Shown here one piece after another: positions 26,863-37,481 of a DNA stretch of 64,000 bases. The translations under genes and the position numbers were made by a program. Every line of letters starts with the position of its first letter. The stretch's first letter is position 1. The stretch is from Thunnus maccoyii (taxonomy: Eukaryota; Chordata; Actinopteri; Scombriformes; Scombridae): positions 24,438,542 to 24,502,541 of the forward strand of contig NC_056543.1 in assembly GCF_910596095.1 (NCBI RefSeq), written 5' to 3'. The notes under the pieces were generated by a model that made no database searches, was not told where the DNA came from, and was given only the letters and a program-made list of their open reading frames with translations.

Positions 26863-27442
26863 ATGGGCTGCACTCCGTCTAAGTCGGCCGTCATTTACAC
26901 CCAAGACAGGGTCTGTCGGGACCTGGACACCTGCTCCACTTTTGTCCCAAGCCTGAAGAGCTCCGTGTCGACGCCAGAGAGACCCTCACCTCGGCTGCGT
27001 ATGGACACCAGCAGTGGGAGGCAAACTTTCCTCAGTGGTGAGTTGATGAAGTTGTTACAAAACGCGCATGGATTCTGATTTATGGAGATTTAATGTCTCA
27101 TGCATGCTCCGGGAAAAAAAAATCGCAGTTGGAGATGCAAGTCCAGTTTATTCCAATAAGGACAAAACGCAGTAACGGAAATCCAAAAGTCAGATTTCTG
27201 GACCATTTTATGGCCTAAATATTTCCATCTGCTCCCCAGTACCTCACCGAGACGTCCACGGTCGGTCAGTGAGTCAATCGTCCTGGTCTGAATCCTGGAG
27301 CTCTGCGGGAAACTCCCTCTTATGCAGCTCGTCCTGCACAGATCAACTCAACATGATGCCCCGCAGCCAGACACCGGACCCGCACACTGAAGCTGAGGGC
27401 TGCAAAGCCATTAACTCATTCCAATCTGCAGTTACACAGTGA
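26863..27442 (+). CDS. Small putative N-myristoylated protein, unrecognised (2 exons)
   Basis: Exons 26863-27037 and 27240-27442 join in phase (donor G/GTGAGT, acceptor CCCCAG) to a 125-residue frame ending at TGA 27440-27442. The N-terminus MGCTPSKSAVIY fits the N-myristoylation rule (Gly2, Ser6), with Cys3 for palmitoylation, so membrane anchoring is likely. The rest is Ser/Thr/Pro-rich with Trp-Ser pairs (SSWSESWSS) and a Cys cluster near CSSSC, with no domain I know. The start resembles the MGCTPS start of photoreceptor cilium actin regulator (PCARE) proteins, but the protein is far shorter and I do not claim homology. An out-of-frame ATG at 26833 opens a 16-codon uORF overlapping the start. 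AATAAA lies at about 27608. The human 13q34 cluster has no counterpart that I know of. Confidence 0.55.
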
Positions 27443-28160
27443 CTCTGGGACATAAAAACATACGCATAACAGGTGGAAGCTGGTTTATTTTCACACCACA
27501 TAGGCTACTGCTTGTTGGATGTAAAAACTGTACCATCATAAGCTCTATATGCAGTCATGAAATGAAGGGTCAAGTGGAAAATATGCCCAGCTATGGATGA
27601 AATCCTGAAAGAAATAAATGCATTCTTGAATTGATTGAACTTAATTGTTTTTGTAATGATGGTTGTTGATTACAATATTCAAAATCCAGCTGCACGCTTT
27701 CTACTAAAGTGACGTTCATTGAATGTATGTTTACATGTTGAACATTTCAAAACATTTGCAAAACATGAACAGAATTTTAAAAACGTTACATACTCAAAAT
27801 AAGACAGAATTAAAAGTTTAAAAACATCATTTTGAGCTCTGTCTGCGTCATTTGTGAGTTGTACAGTAAACTATTGGTATTGCAGCATTACACATATTCA
27901 CAGTACCTTTTAAAAACTGTAATGATTGGGAAAATTAGAGTTTGGGGCCCTAAAACTTACTTACTGGACATATTGTGGCTACAAATTCAATCAAATGGAA
28001 ATCAGGAGGAAATGCGAAAGGTCCAGCTGGCGCTAACAGAAACCTTTCATAGCAGTATGCAATCAATGTATGCCCATTTTCTTGTTTTTAATGACACAGT
28101 TGATAGTACTAGTTTTGTGACACCGCTCAGTCGCATTGCCATCAAAGCCGTCTTTCTAAA
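27443..28160. other. 3' untranslated and intergenic DNA before UPF3A
   Basis: AT-rich DNA holding a probable poly(A) signal near 27608. No further coding exon is supported; the open frame at 27832-28188 has no homology I recognise and runs into the UPF3A promoter. Confidence 0.5.
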
Positions 28161-28170
28161 GCTCCCTCCA

Positions 28171-28198
28171 CTCGCGATATTACTGTAATCTCGCGAGT
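28171..28198. promoter_or_regulatory. TCTCGCGAGA-type core promoter element of UPF3A
   Basis: TCTCGCGAGT at 28189-28198 matches the palindromic TCTCGCGAGA promoter motif at 9 of 10 positions. A partial second copy, CTCGCGA, lies at 28171-28177. They sit 40-65 bp upstream of the UPF3A ATG. That motif is known from TATA-less vertebrate housekeeping promoters; direct use here is inferred. Confidence 0.6.
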
Positions 28199-28236
28199 AC
28201 AAAGTGACAACACTGGCGAGAGGGAGATGGAGAGAA

Positions 28237-29146
28237 ATGAGGTCTGAAAAGGACCAAATGACGGTGGGCAAGGAGAAAAACGTCGTCGAGATAAAGTTTA
28301 GGGACATCCAAAGAGAACAAGAAAACACTCCCGGTAACCCCAAGCAGAAAGAAGAGAAGAAAGAGGTTTTTACAAAGGTAGGAAGACGAGGGTTTGTCGT
28401 TTTGTTTACGCTGCGTGGAAAACAGACATGGAGGAGGCTCGGAGGAAGGTGGGATCGTTTCAGCACCGCGGACAGCGACAGGAGTAGGACGCGCTGCTGG
28501 AATCACGACGATCCCACTGCTCCTCCAGACCCTCAGCTAGATCTACAACCTCCTATCAGTTTAGACTTCACACTCCTCTCTGACTTTGTTGATGTAACTA
28601 TTGTTTTTCTCTGTAAAAGAAGCTGACATTGGCAGCTAAGTGATTAAAGGAATGTAGCAAACACTGATCATAATTGTGCTCTTATTTACAATAGTAATTC
28701 CTTCATCATCGAATGGTTTATAATACGTTTATTCAGCCTTGCACGGTCTGTAATCCCGGTTTAAGCCCCCAAAATAGCTCATATCCCCAGTAGCCTCGAG
28801 AGTTGTCAAGGCGTTATTTGAAGTAGGTGTATTTTAATACAGTTTGCATAAAATGTCAAAAAATGACTGATGGCTCATCCCAAAATTGTGCTTTTGAAAA
28901 GATAATTTTGTCTGTCTGCATTTGATAATTTATTATTTGTGTGTTCTGTTGTACACCTTAACATGCAGTACCAGTCAAAAGTTTGGACACACCTTCCCAT
29001 TCACTTCAATGAGAAAGTGTGTCCAAGCTTTTGACTGGTACTGTACACTTTATAAGTTGCTTTAAGATGATAAACCTAGTTTACCCAGACTCATCCTATG
29101 TAAGATAGTGTGCATTCTTCTTCTTCTTCTTCTTCTTCTTCTTCTT

Positions 29147-29177
<31 letters not shown>

Positions 29178-32100
29178 TTATTATTATTATTATTATTATT
29201 ATTGCCAATGTTTTTTCAGGTGGGTGGAAGTTAGGACAAATATATTTTGCAAACCCTCTGACACTGTCACAATCCTGGTTGTTGATACTTTGAATAAAGA
29301 TAATGTGAAGAAAGTAGCTTCAACATTGAAAGAATAATCTTATTCCACATCATCAGACAGCATCATATATGTATCAGCTTGTTCCAAGCCTTTGTTGAAG
29401 CTATATGATATTTCTGCTAATTGACATATCCAATCCCATCTTTTATGGCTGCACCATTCCATGAAATGGAAATATTCTAGATGTGAATCATTTTATACAC
29501 TTTTGCCCAAAATGTAGCCTTACATACAGTATATGGTGTCATTGGAAACTTTGAGATCTCCGCTTAAATTTAAAATTAAGTTCTGGGCATGAATAATGTT
29601 TGCCTGCACAGTAAGACTTTGGCCCATTGGCAGCTCACTGAAGTTTTTAAAGGGGTACTCAAGCAGTTGGGTAATGCACTTCTATAAAGTTGGGGGACTC
29701 ATAAGAAACATGTTTAAAAACAGTGTCAGTATCCAAGCAGCAGAGGCCAATATATCATCACTTTTAGTGTCTATTATCTGCCAAGCTACAAAAATGCTGG
29801 AGGCTATAATGCAAATTACTGGAATCATTTGCCACATCCCCCCTGCCTGGTTTATGTCTTTTAAACTGCATGCCCTCAGTTTTTTTTAACTTGGGCTTTC
29901 TGTTACAAATTTGATGTCTTTATAAAGCTTCTTCAGAGCCACAGAAAACATTACGCAATTGTTTTTACTGGATGCGTTGTACTCCCCATGATGAATAAAC
30001 TGACAATTCAGTGGTAAACCCCTTTATGAGCATTTCAAATCTAGTTATACAAGAGAAAAATGTCAAACAAATATCAGTGTACTGTATGTCTTTAGTACAG
30101 TATTCTCTCATGACTTAGTTTGCACATCAAGTGACCCCACTTGGACCTGAGCCCACAGTTGAGAAACTCTGGTATATAAAATAACTACTACGCAAAGGAT
30201 GAATTATCCCTGAACAGAAAATGCACCACCAACAATGTTCTTCCTTCTGAAGTGAAAATCATATGTAAATGATTGTCTACAGGTGGTGATTCGAAGACTC
30301 CCACCTAACCTGTCAAAGGACCAGTTAGAAGAGCAGCTCAGTCCACTTCCATCCTATGACTATTTTGAGTTCTTTCCAGCTGATCAAAGGTAACCATGAT
30401 AGCCTCTTCAGCCAATCACAAAACTACGTATGCTTAAGATAGCAAATATTGTTGCATTGTCCCTTTTATACAGACATTGATGACTTTTTCTGTTGTCTCC
30501 ACAGTCTCTACCCGCACCTGTTCTCCAGGGCATATATCAATTTTAAAAACCCTGAAGATATCCTTCTGTTTCGGGATCGATTTGATGGCTATGTCTTCAT
30601 TGACAACAAGGGTAACTCTTGATTTTTTTAAACTCAGTTTGACTTTGATGCCGCTGTGGTGCCGTGAAGGTGGACATACACCACCACCCATTCTGCAATA
30701 TTAAATGCAAACAAAAGTGTGTTTGTTTTACAGCTGCAAACCCAATTTAATGGACAGAGAGGTGGCTTTAGAGCTTTTGTTGCCATTGTTACCATTTGAT
30801 AACTGGTGTGAAGTGACAAGCTGCCTTTTATTTCAATATTTACTCAGGCCAGGAGTACCCTGCAGTGGTAGAGTTTGCCCCCTTCCAGAAAATCTCCAAG
30901 AAGAAGCTAAAAAAGAAAGATGCCAAAGCTGGGAGCATTGAAGAAGGTAGTGAAATACAGAGCTTGCATTTTAAACAGTTATCATTATATTGTTCCAGAA
31001 TGGATTTCAGAGCTAAAGAAAATAAATCTTTGTAATCTTGGAGTATTCAAACATATGTTTCTGTAATCTTTATTCACCTTGTAATCTTAAACCCCCTCAG
31101 ACCCAGAATATAAGCGGTTCTTGGAGAACTACTCCTGTGATGAGGAGAAGTCTATGGCCAATCCTGAGACTCTGTTGGGAGAAATAGAGGCAAAGACCAG
31201 AGAGCTCATAGGTGAGTCGCAAACAAAATGATCACGAGTTTCGGAGTAACAGCTCCTACAAAATTACTGAACTTCTGTTTTTTTCTCTCCCCTTTCTTCC
31301 CACTTTGATCAATTTCAGCTAAACGGACAACACCGCTGTTGGAGTACATCAAAAATAAGAAAATTGAGAAACAAGTAAGACAGAATAAAAAATACTCAGA
31401 TTAATTGTTTCTAAAGATGTCAAACATCTTTTGTAATGCGCCACATCCTTCCCCTACAGAGAATAAGGGAGGAGAAGAGAGAGGAGAGGAGAAGAAGAGA
31501 GCTTGAAAAGAAACGGCAACGGGAGGAGGAGAAGAGAAAGCGACGAGAGGAGGAGAGACGCAAACGGAAAGAGGCAGAGAAGCAGAAGAAATTGTCTGAT
31601 AAAGACATCAAAATTAAAGTAACCATTAAAAAATCATACTTATTTGTATATCCTAGTTGTTTGGATACTTTAAATGGTGTAGCATGTAGTTACGGAATCT
31701 GTTGCCTCTTGTATTATCTGTTTTAGCTCCTAAAGAAGAGTGACAGGGACGATGACGTGGATTCAGACCGAATGAAGGACAAAAGTGAAATTGGGGATAC
31801 AGAGAGAGGGAAATGGGAGAAAGCCGGTGGACAAATGAAGTCAAAGGACCTCAAGGAAAAGTAAGGATCATCAAAATCCTTCATTGTAGCTGGGCAATTT
31901 TCTGTTAAAGTGAGCATCACGTGGGGTGGTCAGTAATAATACCACTGGTTGGTACCACTTAATGTTCAAGCATACTTAGTGTGTAAATACTAGTCACTCT
32001 AGGAATTTTACAAATAGTAAATAATTGAAGGGATCCTGTTGGTTTATGTATCCACTGCCAGAGAAGCTTGCTTTTAATAAGCTCCTTGATTGAATAGGAA

Positions 32101-33859
32101 GGACCCTTCCACTGACTCCTTGCAGAGAATCTGCAACAAAATATATATGTTAACATTTACAACTCAGAGCATTGTGTGGGGTGACCACTAATAAGACATA
32201 AATGGAAGGTCAGTGGTCAACGGGAGGTCCCTCATGATCAATTAAAAATACTGTGCAAGCTACATTGGTGGATTCTTAAGTGTGAGCTCACAACCTGCTA
32301 AACCAAATGTTAGCAGAAGATGCATGTTATATTTTTTTATATTCTAATGAGCTAACTAATGAGTAATTGCTGATCTGTTGAGTATTAAATCATTTCTTAC
32401 TTACAAATGAAGTAACAGTCCATGACCCAAATATAAACAAAAGTACAGCCCCAATAAGTACCTAAATTCAAAACACACATTTGAAATCTGCTATCACTCC
32501 TCTCTTAATTCTTAATGTAATAATAATGTGATGTAATGTAATAATGTCTTTGTAATAATCATGTATTTGGTGTCTATGTAATCTCTCCTTTGGCCACTAG
32601 AGGTCAGCCTGAGAGTGACAAGGAGCAGAGAGAACAGCACTGCCGCAGACAAAGAGATAAGGATCATCGAGGGAAGGATGACGAAAGGAAACGTCAGCGA
32701 CACCACTATGAGTTTGACAAGTTCATGCGCCGCAAAGATGAAACAAAATGGGGAAAGGGTTACTGCCAGGACCGAGCCAAAAAAGAGGGGCACCATCATG
32801 GCTATTCTTATTGCCCTGACAGTGGAGACAAACTGGGAAAGGAAGACAGGGAGGAACTGGGTAACAGGAAGGAACGCCTCCGAAACAAGGTGAGCGAGAA
32901 GGTGAGCATGAGATGGGGGGGAACGGTGACAACTAATTGCTTTGTCTCTCGTGATATAGTCTTTTAACTTCATTGTTATGACTTGTTACAGATGGTGACT
33001 GACCTGAAATTGCTCATAAGGATGAATACGTGTTTGTGTGGTGTATCTGTGTTTGGCCCTTTGAAAAAACTGCAATGATGTTACTGGCATTGGCTCACAG
33101 AACATCTGGTGTGAGGTGCACATTTAAACACAAGGATCCAAAAGCCAAACAGTTTATTAGTAGAAATCATTCAAGGATGGATGGATGGATGGACGAATGG
33201 ATGATTTTTCTATACATGAAAACAAAATATCACCAATCAAAAAGAACATTTTACATCCATCACCTTGGAATTTATGATTAATCTATTATAAATATGATAC
33301 AAAACAATCCATTTTACATTCAAACAAATCCATGACATTTTAACTAAATAAAACGCACGTAGTTTGTCTCTTTGCGCAACCCTCAGTTATGGTTTGGAAG
33401 GAAAACCCTGACAGGCCCAAAAGCAGAGTTTTACAACTTCCTGGTAGTGTCTCAGAGCCCTAGTGGTAGTGGGTGGTGGTGGTGATTCAACAACTTGTGA
33501 TGTCAGGCGACCTATCTAGGGTGTGTCACTACCTGCTAGCCCTGTGCATGTTCGGATACACTTCATCCCTGTGTAAGCGGATTAAATGCATTAAGAACAT
33601 GTATGGATCTATGTAATGAAAGTGTGTGCTGCTTCTCTCTCCCATGCCCTGCTCTCTTGTCTCCCTGCAGGACCGTCCAGCCATGCAGCTCTACCAGCCA
33701 GGCGCACGCAACCGCAAGCGCATGAGCTCAGCAGGCAAAGGCTATGACTGCATCCCTGTTGGTCACTCGCCTGAACCCGGGACAGAGCGTTGCTATGACG
33801 TTGTTACCATGGCAACAGGGCTTGATAAGGGGTTCGAGAAAAGCAAAGATGAGCAGTGA
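28237..33859 (+). CDS. upf3a: UPF3A, regulator of nonsense transcripts 3A (10 coding exons)
   Basis: Exons: 28237-28377, 30283-30389, 30505-30611, 30848-30946, 31101-31211, 31319-31374, 31460-31618, 31727-31860, 32601-32889, 33671-33859. They join in frame to 463 residues (human about 476). The start MRSEKDQM matches the human UPF3A start, which decides for the ATG at 28237 over the one at 28258. Residues 48-136 form the RRM-like UPF2-binding domain (VVIRRLPPNLSKDQLEEQL, DYFEFF, YPHLFSRAYINF, VVEFAPFQK). A highly charged Arg/Glu/Lys segment follows at about 208-262 (exon 7), then a hydrophilic tail. The last exon carries the exon-junction-complex binding motif near residues 402-418 (DRPAMQLYQPGARNRKR). 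UPF3 proteins link the junction complex to UPF2/UPF1 in nonsense-mediated decay; UPF3A is the weaker or modulatory paralogue. Poly(A) signals lie near 33887 and 34043. Confidence 0.95.
28966..29043. mobile_element. Foldback miniature element in UPF3A intron 1
   Basis: A 78-bp sequence with 27-bp arms (28966-28992 and 29017-29043) that are inverted repeats with one mismatch, and a 24-nt loop. The arm wording CAGTACCAGTCAAAAG followed by TTGGACACAC is a Tc1/mariner-type terminus I recognise from fish and mammals. It is too short to code for anything. Confidence 0.8.
29115..29203. repeat. Compound (TTC)n-(ATT)n trinucleotide microsatellite
   Basis: About 20 TTC units pass directly into about 10 ATT units, in UPF3A intron 1. 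The homopolymer-like open frames here (Leu or Ser tracts) are artefacts. The (TTC)n part is polypurine/polypyrimidine and could form triplex DNA. Confidence 0.95.
33175..33203. repeat. (GGAT)n tetranucleotide repeat
   Basis: Short imperfect GGAT repeat in UPF3A intron 9. Confidence 0.85.
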
Positions 33860-36040
33860 GCAGTTTGGATGTTCATAGGAAATACAAATAAATTATTCAG
33901 CTTCTCAACCTAAGTTGATGCTGACAAGTCTGACTGATTATTATTGAGCTTCTAAAAATAATATTCCCCTGTGAGGGAAAAGTTAACTTAGTAATATTTA
34001 TTTTCTTATTTTTTGTTTTAGTCATTTTCATCAGTATAGGTGTAATAAAATTCAGAGCTTTGAATGTTGGTCAAGGTTTTTCTTCTTTCTGGACCATGAA
34101 CATTTTTATTACATAAATATTTTAACTGTCTCACTGTTCAGCATTCAGAGAGTTATCCAACAATACCACTAGATCGAGTATTGATATATATTGGGTATTA
34201 ATATGATAGCACAACAATTAAGTCAATTTGTCACAACTGTGTGGTATATTTCATGTGCTACCTTGGTGCTGATGCACGTAATGAGATTTTTTCTGTTAAT
34301 TTTTTAAATTGCTGCCTGCTTTCTAGTTTTTTATTTTAGTTTTCATCAAATTGTATCAAATCTTTGTCACTAGAGGCAGTCCAGTGTCATTTCTGTTGGT
34401 CGTGTGTGTGTGTGTACCTGTAAACTCACCTGTAGTGTCCATCATCAATTTGCTGGTGAAACCATGACCTCATCCTCCGCAAAAGAGATCTTGTTTCCAA
34501 GCCTTTGTAGAGTCCACTGAACTTGGATGTTTTTAAAGATCCTACAGATTTTATCAAAAAGAAATATAATGTAAGTAGAGCTTACAGACAATGGATGTAG
34601 AAAATGTAAGAGTGGGAATCCTGTGTGTATTTTTGTGTGTGAAGGTGAGCAAATGAGAGGAGGTTATGAATGATTAAGAACACAATGTTTCATGTTCTAC
34701 CACTTTTTCCTAATTGTTATGTGTTTTATGACATTTTGTCCATAATCTTATTCTAAGGTTTCATGCACTACAGATAGGATTTTTTTTCTGTGAGGAAAGC
34801 TTCATGAGCCAGGAAGAACACATTGTCTACATTTCTATAAAGCATTTCCTAGAAATAAAATGAAGGATTTCCCAGCTTGACACAGATAAATGAAAACAAT
34901 TGATTTTCTAAGATGTTTGCATGGTTTTCTATTAATTCTATCAACTAAATGTAATGGAAAAGCCACAGATATTGCTATAGTAATATGATCTGTTTAATAA
35001 GCCTTACTGTATAATGTTTTTGCACATGACCTAACATTTGTCTATCATATCTCTTACATCGTTTGGGTTTCGTTCCTTATGCTGTGAAAAAATAAAGCTC
35101 TTCTACAGTTATGAGAGATTCAACATTTGTTTCAGTCTCAGTCTCTGCACTTGAAAATGTACGACAGTTAGGGTGGTGCAGTATTTGCAGGCTGTATTAC
35201 CCATAATGCACGTTTATAAATGCTAGTTATGAGTCAATTACAGTTAGCAATGAATAAATCTATAACTGAATCCTAGCTTTAGTGGGTGTGGTCATGTCTG
35301 GCTGCTTCATGTGTGATGCAGAAGGCAGATTATCCAAATCTTAAATAAAACTCTCCTCTTTCTTTTTCTTCTAAATGATCAATCAAATGTTAATTTTTTT
35401 TCTTTTTACTTGTTGAATTGTCACTCAATCAGACAGTGTCTGTCACATTGTCACACAGATAAAGCAGAACTATCACAAGCAACAGGAAGCACAACAGCAT
35501 ATCTCATAAATCTGGCATTCTCACTTCACTTAAAGACAATACCTTCCTTCTGCCTGTGTGAAAGCGTGTATTTACCTTAAGCCCCAACTCTATTATGGTG
35601 CCTTGGCACTTATTAAAAGATATCTCATAGATTTTACTCTATGTGACTCATTTCAGTCTCAACCCACATATAAAGATATTCTATCCTCTGCATTTGCGTA
35701 GACGTCAGAGTCATTTGGACTTTTCCCATCACATTTCAATCACAGCAGCAGTATGACTGATAATGAGTAAAAATACAGATCAAACACATGTGTCATGAAC
35801 CTAAAAACCTTCAAGAGTAGACTACAGTCTTGTAATTTTTAAATGATTTTATTACTCTTATAGATAATTCATGAACCATATAGTGAGGAAAGAGACAGAT
35901 GAGTAAATGTGTATGCTTTCAGTGTTGTTCGCATGTCTGCATCTTAAGAGTCATCTCCAAGACGGATTGTAATGTGTTGGCAGTTTCTTCAGTTGGTATA
36001 GGATAGAGATTGTCACATGATCCATTTCCTCTCTTTATCT
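33860..36040. other. UPF3A 3' untranslated region and intergenic DNA
   Basis: The first about 200 bp is UPF3A 3' UTR. The rest is AT-rich with a short TG run near 34402-34416. No exon or RNA gene is supported on either strand. Confidence 0.55.
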
Positions 36041-36049
36041 CTCGCTGTC

Positions 36050-36157
36050 AAATGCACAAACCTCATTTCCTCAGCAGTCAATATCTGTACCTTAGTCTGC
36101 AACTGACACTCGTCTGCCTACCTGACTTCCCTCTGGTCTACCACTGCGTTCATAGAG
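36050..36157 (+). other. Possible 5' untranslated exon of P2RY8
   Basis: A strong donor (AGAG/GTGAGT) at 36157/36158 follows a stretch with two TTTCCTC/TTTCCTCA boxes (PU.1/ETS-like, near 36026 and 36066). The P2RY8 coding exon has an acceptor at 37454, so a 1.3-kb 5' intron is plausible. The transcript start is not visible; this is inference from splice sites and the known presence of noncoding 5' exons in P2RY8. Confidence 0.35.
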
Positions 36158-37454
36158 GTGAGTGTACAACTGACTTTTACTAAGGTTTATCAGTACTTAT
36201 ACTTTATATAATTTAAGTTAATATTGTCTTGAAATGGACTTACGATGCACCGCGTGTCAATATTTCTTTATTTTTAGTGTGATTTTTTTTTTTTAGATCT
36301 CTACTTTTAACTTTAAACATTTGTTGTTTTTAAAGGTGCCCAGTAAAAATAGACTTGACTTAGTATTTTTAGTGAAAAAAGAAAAAAACTGTACCATGTT
36401 TTCAACATGTTTCTTCTTTTTAACAAAGAGTAGTCACAAGAAATAAACGTCTGACTTACATCCATGCTGCAATATTAGTATGGTGTGCATAGTACATAGC
36501 ATGTGACACACACAAATAGATAATTGCACACTCATAAATAATACAAATGTAAAAACATCATATATTAGTATATATAGAGAAACATTCAGTCCTCATTAGT
36601 GGACAGTGATGCAACAAATACTCTTACGGAGAGAAAGTAGAGAAAAAAAGAACTTACAAATATTCATTATTGCAATCCAATATGTTTTCCTGATCTGTCA
36701 AAATACTTGAGCATGATGTAGTGATCCTCCTGATCATTGTGGTAATAGTGTACTTTCCATTGCATAACTTCCAATGAATGTTACAATGGCTCATTGAAGT
36801 TAAGTGCGTCTTCTGCTTATTTGGTTTGTGGTAATTCCCTCCAAACCACCATGTGCACAACATGCGAGAGAAAGTGTCTAGTGAAAGTGTATTTCTCGTC
36901 TGTGTTGATGTGTGAATTTCCTCATGGCACTGAGATAGAATTCAGTTTTGTTTTCCATTTTCTGCAACTAGACTTGTTGTTTAAGCTCTTGGTTTAAGCT
37001 TTTTTATAATATCTTCACTGGCAGTCTACTTCACAGCCAGATTTACATGTGCCGATCGCACGAGCCACCTTGAGCGACAGTTGGCTCTTGTCACCACAAA
37101 TCGAGCGTGTCCTTTTCCTGTGTGAAAACTCCACCCGACACATGTGCTACTGTCACGCAATCAACAAAACAGAGCAGTGGAATTATGAAATGAATGCAAC
37201 ACTATCTGTTTCACACTTTTGAGTTCAATCAGTTTTGCACAGTTGTATGCACCACTCTTGCTTGAGAAGGTTTTTTTTTCTTGTGGTTTATGATATCTAA
37301 TATTTTTCTCATACATTCAGACATTACCAAATGATAACATGATACGCATAAATTAAGATGTACATGATACTGCTTTATTCCTGCCTGTATTTTGTAAGAA
37401 AAATTAACACTACCACAAGCCTCATTGAAGCCTTTGTTGATTTATGGCACACAG
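36158..37454. other. Intergenic or 5' intron DNA upstream of P2RY8 coding region
   Basis: AT-rich except for a slightly CpG-richer block near 37040-37160. No coding exon is supported. Confidence 0.5.
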
Positions 37455-37481
37455 GTGATGAGAGGCAGCTCCCCTCCAATC

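Noticed and set aside
26863-27442. Assignment of the MGCTPSK gene to PCARE
   Set aside because: Only the first six residues agree; the protein is about one tenth of the expected length and shares no further motif I can see.
28047-28626. Long frames on both strands over the UPF3A first exon
   Set aside because: They overlap the UPF3A promoter and first exon. The + frame from 28204 starts at GTG; the true start is the ATG at 28237.
29108-29337. Frames with long Leu, Ser and Tyr tracts
   Set aside because: Artefacts of the TTC/ATT trinucleotide repeat in UPF3A intron 1.
32512-32973. 153-codon frame on the - strand opposite UPF3A exon 9
   Set aside because: Antisense of a charged coding exon; hydrophobic runs come from the complement of Arg/Lys/Asp codons.
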